In this document: positions 31,176-33,946 of the stretch, piece by piece
How the letters are laid out: each line of letters opens with the position of its first letter
Numbering within the stretch: the stretch's first letter is position 1
Assembly: GCA_020833255.1 (NCBI GenBank)
Contig: JAJHQR010000011.1
Span: 1-33,946 of the forward strand
Reading direction: 5' to 3'
DNA length: 33,946 bases
From: Desulfurococcaceae archaeon
Lineage (GTDB): Archaea; Thermoproteota; Thermoprotei_A; Sulfolobales; NBVN01
Translations under genes and position numbers: made by a program
Notes under the pieces: generated by a model
What the model was told of the DNA's origin: nothing
Databases searched by the model: none
Seen by the model: the letters and a program-made list of their open reading frames with translations, nothing else

Positions 31176-31296
31176 ACCCAATATTTACAAGTCTTAGGGA
31201 GATTAAAAAGATTTCCCGCGTGTTTTTCGGTATGAGGGTGTATTCTTAAATACTTATCACGCCTTGAGTTATTGTTAGGGGACTATTATATTTGGT

Positions 31297-31815
31297 ATGA
31301 GATCTAGGGAGCCTAAGCTGAATTTGAGGAGTGTCGGGAAATTTATAATTGACTTGAAACAACTTCATAAGAAGGTGTTTTTCTACAGGTCTAGAGTGCA
31401 GGAAAATATTAGTAGGCTTCAAAACAGGCTTGCCCAAGTTAACGAGCCTTTACTGAGGAACGAGATATTACGTAACATAAAGGTTTACGAGGGTTTATAT
31501 AATTCACTCGTGAAGGTTGAGGCGCTTCTCGAGGTCCTCATAATTAAGTTGGAAACCATCGGGTTCATAAACGTCACGAGCAACGACATAGCGACTGTTA
31601 AGGAAGTGTTGAGTAAGATGATGAGTGACGTGAGGGAGATCCCTGACCTCTCAATAGTTCTTGAAGATTTGGTGGATAGAGCTAACGACATCCTCGACAC
31701 CTTCCCTGAGTCGAGGAGTATGCTACTCCCTGACGTGGAGGAAGCTAAGAAGATTATCTCGGAAGCTGAGGTCGTGGCTAAGGAGAAATTAAAAGAAACG
31801 TATCTAGGTAGTTAA
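31297..31815 (+). CDS. CdvB-like ESCRT-III (Snf7-family) paralogue
   Basis: 172 residues, strongly helical with coiled-coil character. The order of segments fits archaeal ESCRT-III: basic first helix region (VFFYRSRVQENISRLQNRL), a second long helix (NEILRNIKVYEGLYNSLVKVEALLEVL, in parts) and the pattern LIIKLETIG, then a late acidic helix (DVEEAKKIISEAEVVAKEKLKE). No CdvA or CdvC (Vps4) gene is adjacent and no clear winged-helix tail is present, so it is more likely one of the accessory CdvB paralogues. Such proteins form membrane-remodelling filaments in division and vesicle release. Confidence 0.72.
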   Translation: MRSREPKLNLRSVGKFIIDLKQLHKKVFFYRSRVQENISRLQNRLAQVNEPLLRNEILRNIKVYEGLYNSLVKVEALLEVLIIKLETIGFINVTSNDIATVKEVLSKMMSDVREIPDLSIVLEDLVDRANDILDTFPESRSMLLPDVEEAKKIISEAEVVAKEKLKETYLGS

Positions 31816-32475
31816 TACGTAATAGCCCCCCTCAACCCTAAGGATCTTATTCTTCAGTAGCCACTCAACCGCGCCTTTATAGTAGTCCTCACCGACGTCA
31901 ATCTCGTACCATTCCTTAAACTTACTCACTAATTCTTGGAAGGTCCAAGACTTCTTGTACTTCCCCTCCTCACTCAAGATCCTCTTAAGAAACTGGTATG
32001 TGTCTTCCAGCCTCGTCCAAGGGTACTGGAACCATATCCACTCACGAACCTCAACGCTGTAGTAGTCTGGCTTGAACTTAGCGACCGGGGATATCCACTG
32101 AAGCACCGCAACCCTTACGTCACTCACGTTCCAGTTCTTGCGTATGAAGTCTTTAGCAAGTAGCACGGAATCCCCTGTGTCCACGATGTCGTCAACTATT
32201 AAGACCTTACCGTTGTTTAAGTCTAGCTTGTAAGGGAACTTAATTATCGCTTTCTCCTCAACCTTAGCTGCCTCGGTCCAGTGCTGTGATTGGATAGAGA
32301 TTAGGTTCTCTATCATCAGGAAATCGCAAACGAGTCTTGCCGGGACGAAGCCTCCCCTAGCTATAGCTACTACCACGTCAGGCCTGTAATTAGATTCCTC
32401 GATTTTCCTAGATAAGTCGCGGGCCCAGCTTACTATCTCATCCCACGAAACTAATTTAGTCTTGACTCTAGGCAT
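31804..32475 (-). CDS. Phosphoribosyltransferase (purine PRTase-like)
   Basis: About 223 residues of PRTase type I fold. Seen: VVAIARGGFVPARLVCDFL and the PRPP-binding motif VLIVDDIVDTGDSVLLAKDF. A C-terminal extension (residues 150-223, WTFQELVSKFKEWY) is typical of crenarchaeal members annotated as hypoxanthine or xanthine/guanine PRTases; the base is not certain. AAAAATATA lies about 25 bases before ATG 32475, so it is leaderless. Its 3' end overlaps the convergent ESCRT-III gene by 12 bases. Confidence 0.85.
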   Translation of the reverse strand: MPRVKTKLVSWDEIVSWARDLSRKIEESNYRPDVVVAIARGGFVPARLVCDFLMIENLISIQSQHWTEAAKVEEKAIIKFPYKLDLNNGKVLIVDDIVDTGDSVLLAKDFIRKNWNVSDVRVAVLQWISPVAKFKPDYYSVEVREWIWFQYPWTRLEDTYQFLKRILSEEGKYKKSWTFQELVSKFKEWYEIDVGEDYYKGAVEWLLKNKILRVEGGYYVLTT

Positions 32476-32487
32476 TGAACGTCCCAA

Positions 32488-32693
32488 TACTATATTTTTG
32501 GTAAAGCGGTATTAAAATCTGAGCTTTCATTAATTTCCTGGAATTTAACATGAACGTGTTTAAATGATCGCGCACACTAAAACCCTTTTTTACGATGCGT
32601 GTGGAGTGTCCCTCAACGTAGTGGGTGGTTGCTGAACCCGCTGTATTGCTTAAAATTTCAAGACTTATTAAGACCTGGAGTAAGGTGATATTG
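32488..32693. promoter_or_regulatory. Divergent control region of the PRTase gene and ileS
   Basis: About 206 bases without a supported ORF. On the plus strand GCTTAAAATTT (about 32647-32657) is placed for a start near 32680 ahead of ileS. AAAAATATA at about 32502-32494 serves the minus strand. A CCCTTTTTTACG T-run lies in between (32582-32593). I see no known T-box or riboswitch. Confidence 0.4.
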
Positions 32694-33946
32694 GTGTCCA
32701 GTATTGATTTAGGACGTCTGAAGTTGAGTGAGGTAGAAAAGGAAGCGAGGAGATTCTGGGAAGCGAATAACATACCCGCTAAGTGGAGGTCTTGGGAGGA
32801 GGGGAAACCCATATTCTCGTTCTTGGAGGGGCCTCCTACAGCGAACGGAGTCCCACACATAGGGCATTTAAGGGGGAGGATATACAAAGACTTCGTCTTG
32901 AAGCTCATGAGGTTACGCGGCTATAACGTGTGGGCTCAGGGAGGGTGGGACGAGCAGGGCCTGCCGGTCGAGGTAGAGACTGAGAAGAAGTTAGGGATAA
33001 AGCATAAGAAGGAGATTGGGGAGAGGATATCCCCAGAAGAGTTTACGAGGAAGTGCAACGAGTTAGTAGACTACTACCTGAAGTTCTGGGAGACGCAGGC
33101 CACCGCCGACATAGCGTTGTGGCTAGACCTAGAGAACGCGTACGAGACTAGGAAGCCTGAGTACATCGAGCACGTGTGGTACTTGATAAAGAAAGCATAT
33201 CATGACAACCTACTCTACGAGGGTTATAGGGTGCTCCCGTTCTGCCCTAGATGCGAGACCGTCTTAAGTGACGCGGAGGTAGACCTAGGTTACGAAGAGA
33301 AGACCTCCCCATCCATAATAGTGAAGTTTAAAGTCAGGAACTCCTCGAACACGTACCTCCTGATATGGACCACGACCCCGTGGACACTGGTAGATAACGA
33401 GGCAGTCGCTGTGAGCCCTAAAGGCAGCTACTGCAAGGTCAGGGTAGGCGATGAGTTTTGGTGGGTTGCGGAATCGAGGATGCAGGAAGTCTTAAGCTTA
33501 GCTAGGGTTAGGGGTGAGTGTGTTGAGGTAGTGGAGGGGGAGAGACTTGCCGGGTTGGAGTACGAGCACCCACTAGGTGAGGAAGTCCCCGTACATAAGT
33601 CGCACGGCAACGCTCATAAAGTGCTTGTAGGCGAGTTCGTATCGCTAGAGGAAGGCACTGGGTTGGTGCACATAGCTCCCGGACACGGCCCGGAGGATTT
33701 CGAGCTAGGTTCCAGGCACGGCTTACCGATAACCAGCAACGTGGAAATCAACGGGGTGTTCAACGGCGATGCCGGGGTTTTCCAAGGCCTTAGCGTTGAT
33801 GAAGCGTCGGAGAAGGTAATTCAGGTCTTGAGGTCTAAGGGGTTACTGATTTACTCCGGCACCATAACGCACGCGTACCCCCACTGCTGGAGGTGTCACA
33901 CACCGCTGATATACAGGGCTGATAAGCAGTGGTTCATAGACATAGG
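32694..33946 (+). CDS. ileS: Isoleucyl-tRNA synthetase, C-terminus cut off by the window
   Basis: The first 417 codons of a class I synthetase that attaches isoleucine to tRNA-Ile. Seen: the HIGH motif in GVPHIGHLRGRIYKDF near residue 55, WAQGGWDEQGLPVEVE, VLPFCPRCETVLSDAEV, the editing (CP1) domain with TTTPWTLVDNEAVAVSP and GTGLVHIAPGHGPEDFELG, and AYPHCWRCHTPLIYRA. KMSKS lies beyond the edge. GGTGAT is four bases before GTG 32694. Confidence 0.95.
   Translation, partial: MSSIDLGRLKLSEVEKEARRFWEANNIPAKWRSWEEGKPIFSFLEGPPTANGVPHIGHLRGRIYKDFVLKLMRLRGYNVWAQGGWDEQGLPVEVETEKKLGIKHKKEIGERISPEEFTRKCNELVDYYLKFWETQATADIALWLDLENAYETRKPEYIEHVWYLIKKAYHDNLLYEGYRVLPFCPRCETVLSDAEVDLGYEEKTSPSIIVKFKVRNSSNTYLLIWTTTPWTLVDNEAVAVSPKGSYCKVRVGDEFWWVAESRMQEVLSLARVRGECVEVVEGERLAGLEYEHPLGEEVPVHKSHGNAHKVLVGEFVSLEEGTGLVHIAPGHGPEDFELGSRHGLPITSNVEINGVFNGDAGVFQGLSVDEASEKVIQVLRSKGLLIYSGTITHAYPHCWRCHTPLIYRADKQWFIDI

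Noticed and set aside
32468-32908. Minus-strand frame of 146 codons with a CPMCG motif
   Set aside because: It is the complement of the ileS start, including the HIGH region. The cysteine pair is chance.
1-33946. CRISPR arrays, insertion sequences, integrase genes or prophage
   Set aside because: No regularly spaced repeats, transposase or integrase motifs or terminal repeats were seen, and codon use looks even across the window.

Overview
The window is chromosomal DNA from a hyperthermophilic crenarchaeon (Thermoproteota). It looks Desulfurococcales-like, but I cannot fix the genus by eye. The lineage evidence is a Cren7 chromatin protein, a Sulfolobus-type single-OB SSB with a charged tail, a CdvB/ESCRT-III paralogue, an archaeal mRNA intron in cbf5, introns in two of the four tRNA genes, GGTGA-type ribosome binding sites mixed with leaderless starts, and heavy use of GTG and TTG starts. 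I see no insertion sequence, CRISPR array, prophage or degraded gene. Genes are tightly packed and no gene-free stretch exceeds about 265 bases.

Layout. (1) 1-8949: metabolic genes. These are a truncated nitrilase-family hydrolase divergent from a class II glutamine amidotransferase, a sugar N-acetyltransferase, a nucleotide-sugar dehydrogenase divergent from archaeal class I fructose-bisphosphate aldolase, a PfkB kinase, GTP-type PEP carboxykinase, the tRNA-Ala editing protein AlaX, and a DUF373 membrane protein. (2) 9044-9127: tRNA-Ser(GGA). (3) 9187-22669, all minus strand: the downstream half of the archaeal ribosomal-protein super-operon, in the order L22, S3, L29, Rnp1, S17, L14, L24, S4e, L5, S14, S8, L6, L32e, L19e, L18, S5, L30, L15, SecY, Adk, EMC3/DUF106, L34e, Cmk, L14e, Cbf5. 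S19, L2, L23, L4 and L3, which often precede L22, are absent. (4) 22670-22857: a divergent control region with a GC-rich, structured non-coding RNA candidate. (5) 22858-33946: RtcB ligase, a PP1-like phosphatase, three tRNA genes, ferredoxin, SSB plus a PqqD-like protein, DUF123, a winged-helix protein, a class V aminotransferase, Cren7, a phosphodiesterase, a translin-like protein, an ESCRT-III paralogue, a phosphoribosyltransferase and the start of ileS.

How the parts fit. RNA splicing is the clearest theme. cbf5 is not a frameshifted pseudogene. A 37-nt intron with a nearly ideal bulge-helix-bulge separates its two reading frames, and removing it rebuilds the motif GGTLDPKVTG, with the intron inside the codon for the catalytic aspartate (residue 84). 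A tRNA with a CAT anticodon has a 24-nt intron at position 32/33 and tRNA-Tyr has a 43-nt intron at 37/38. RtcB, the ligase that joins such exons, is encoded nearby. A second theme is promoter architecture. Near-perfect palindromes sit between the TATA element and the expected transcription start of rpl34e and rpl14e, and two divergent gene pairs each appear to share one TATA-like element. These are the best candidates here for undescribed control.
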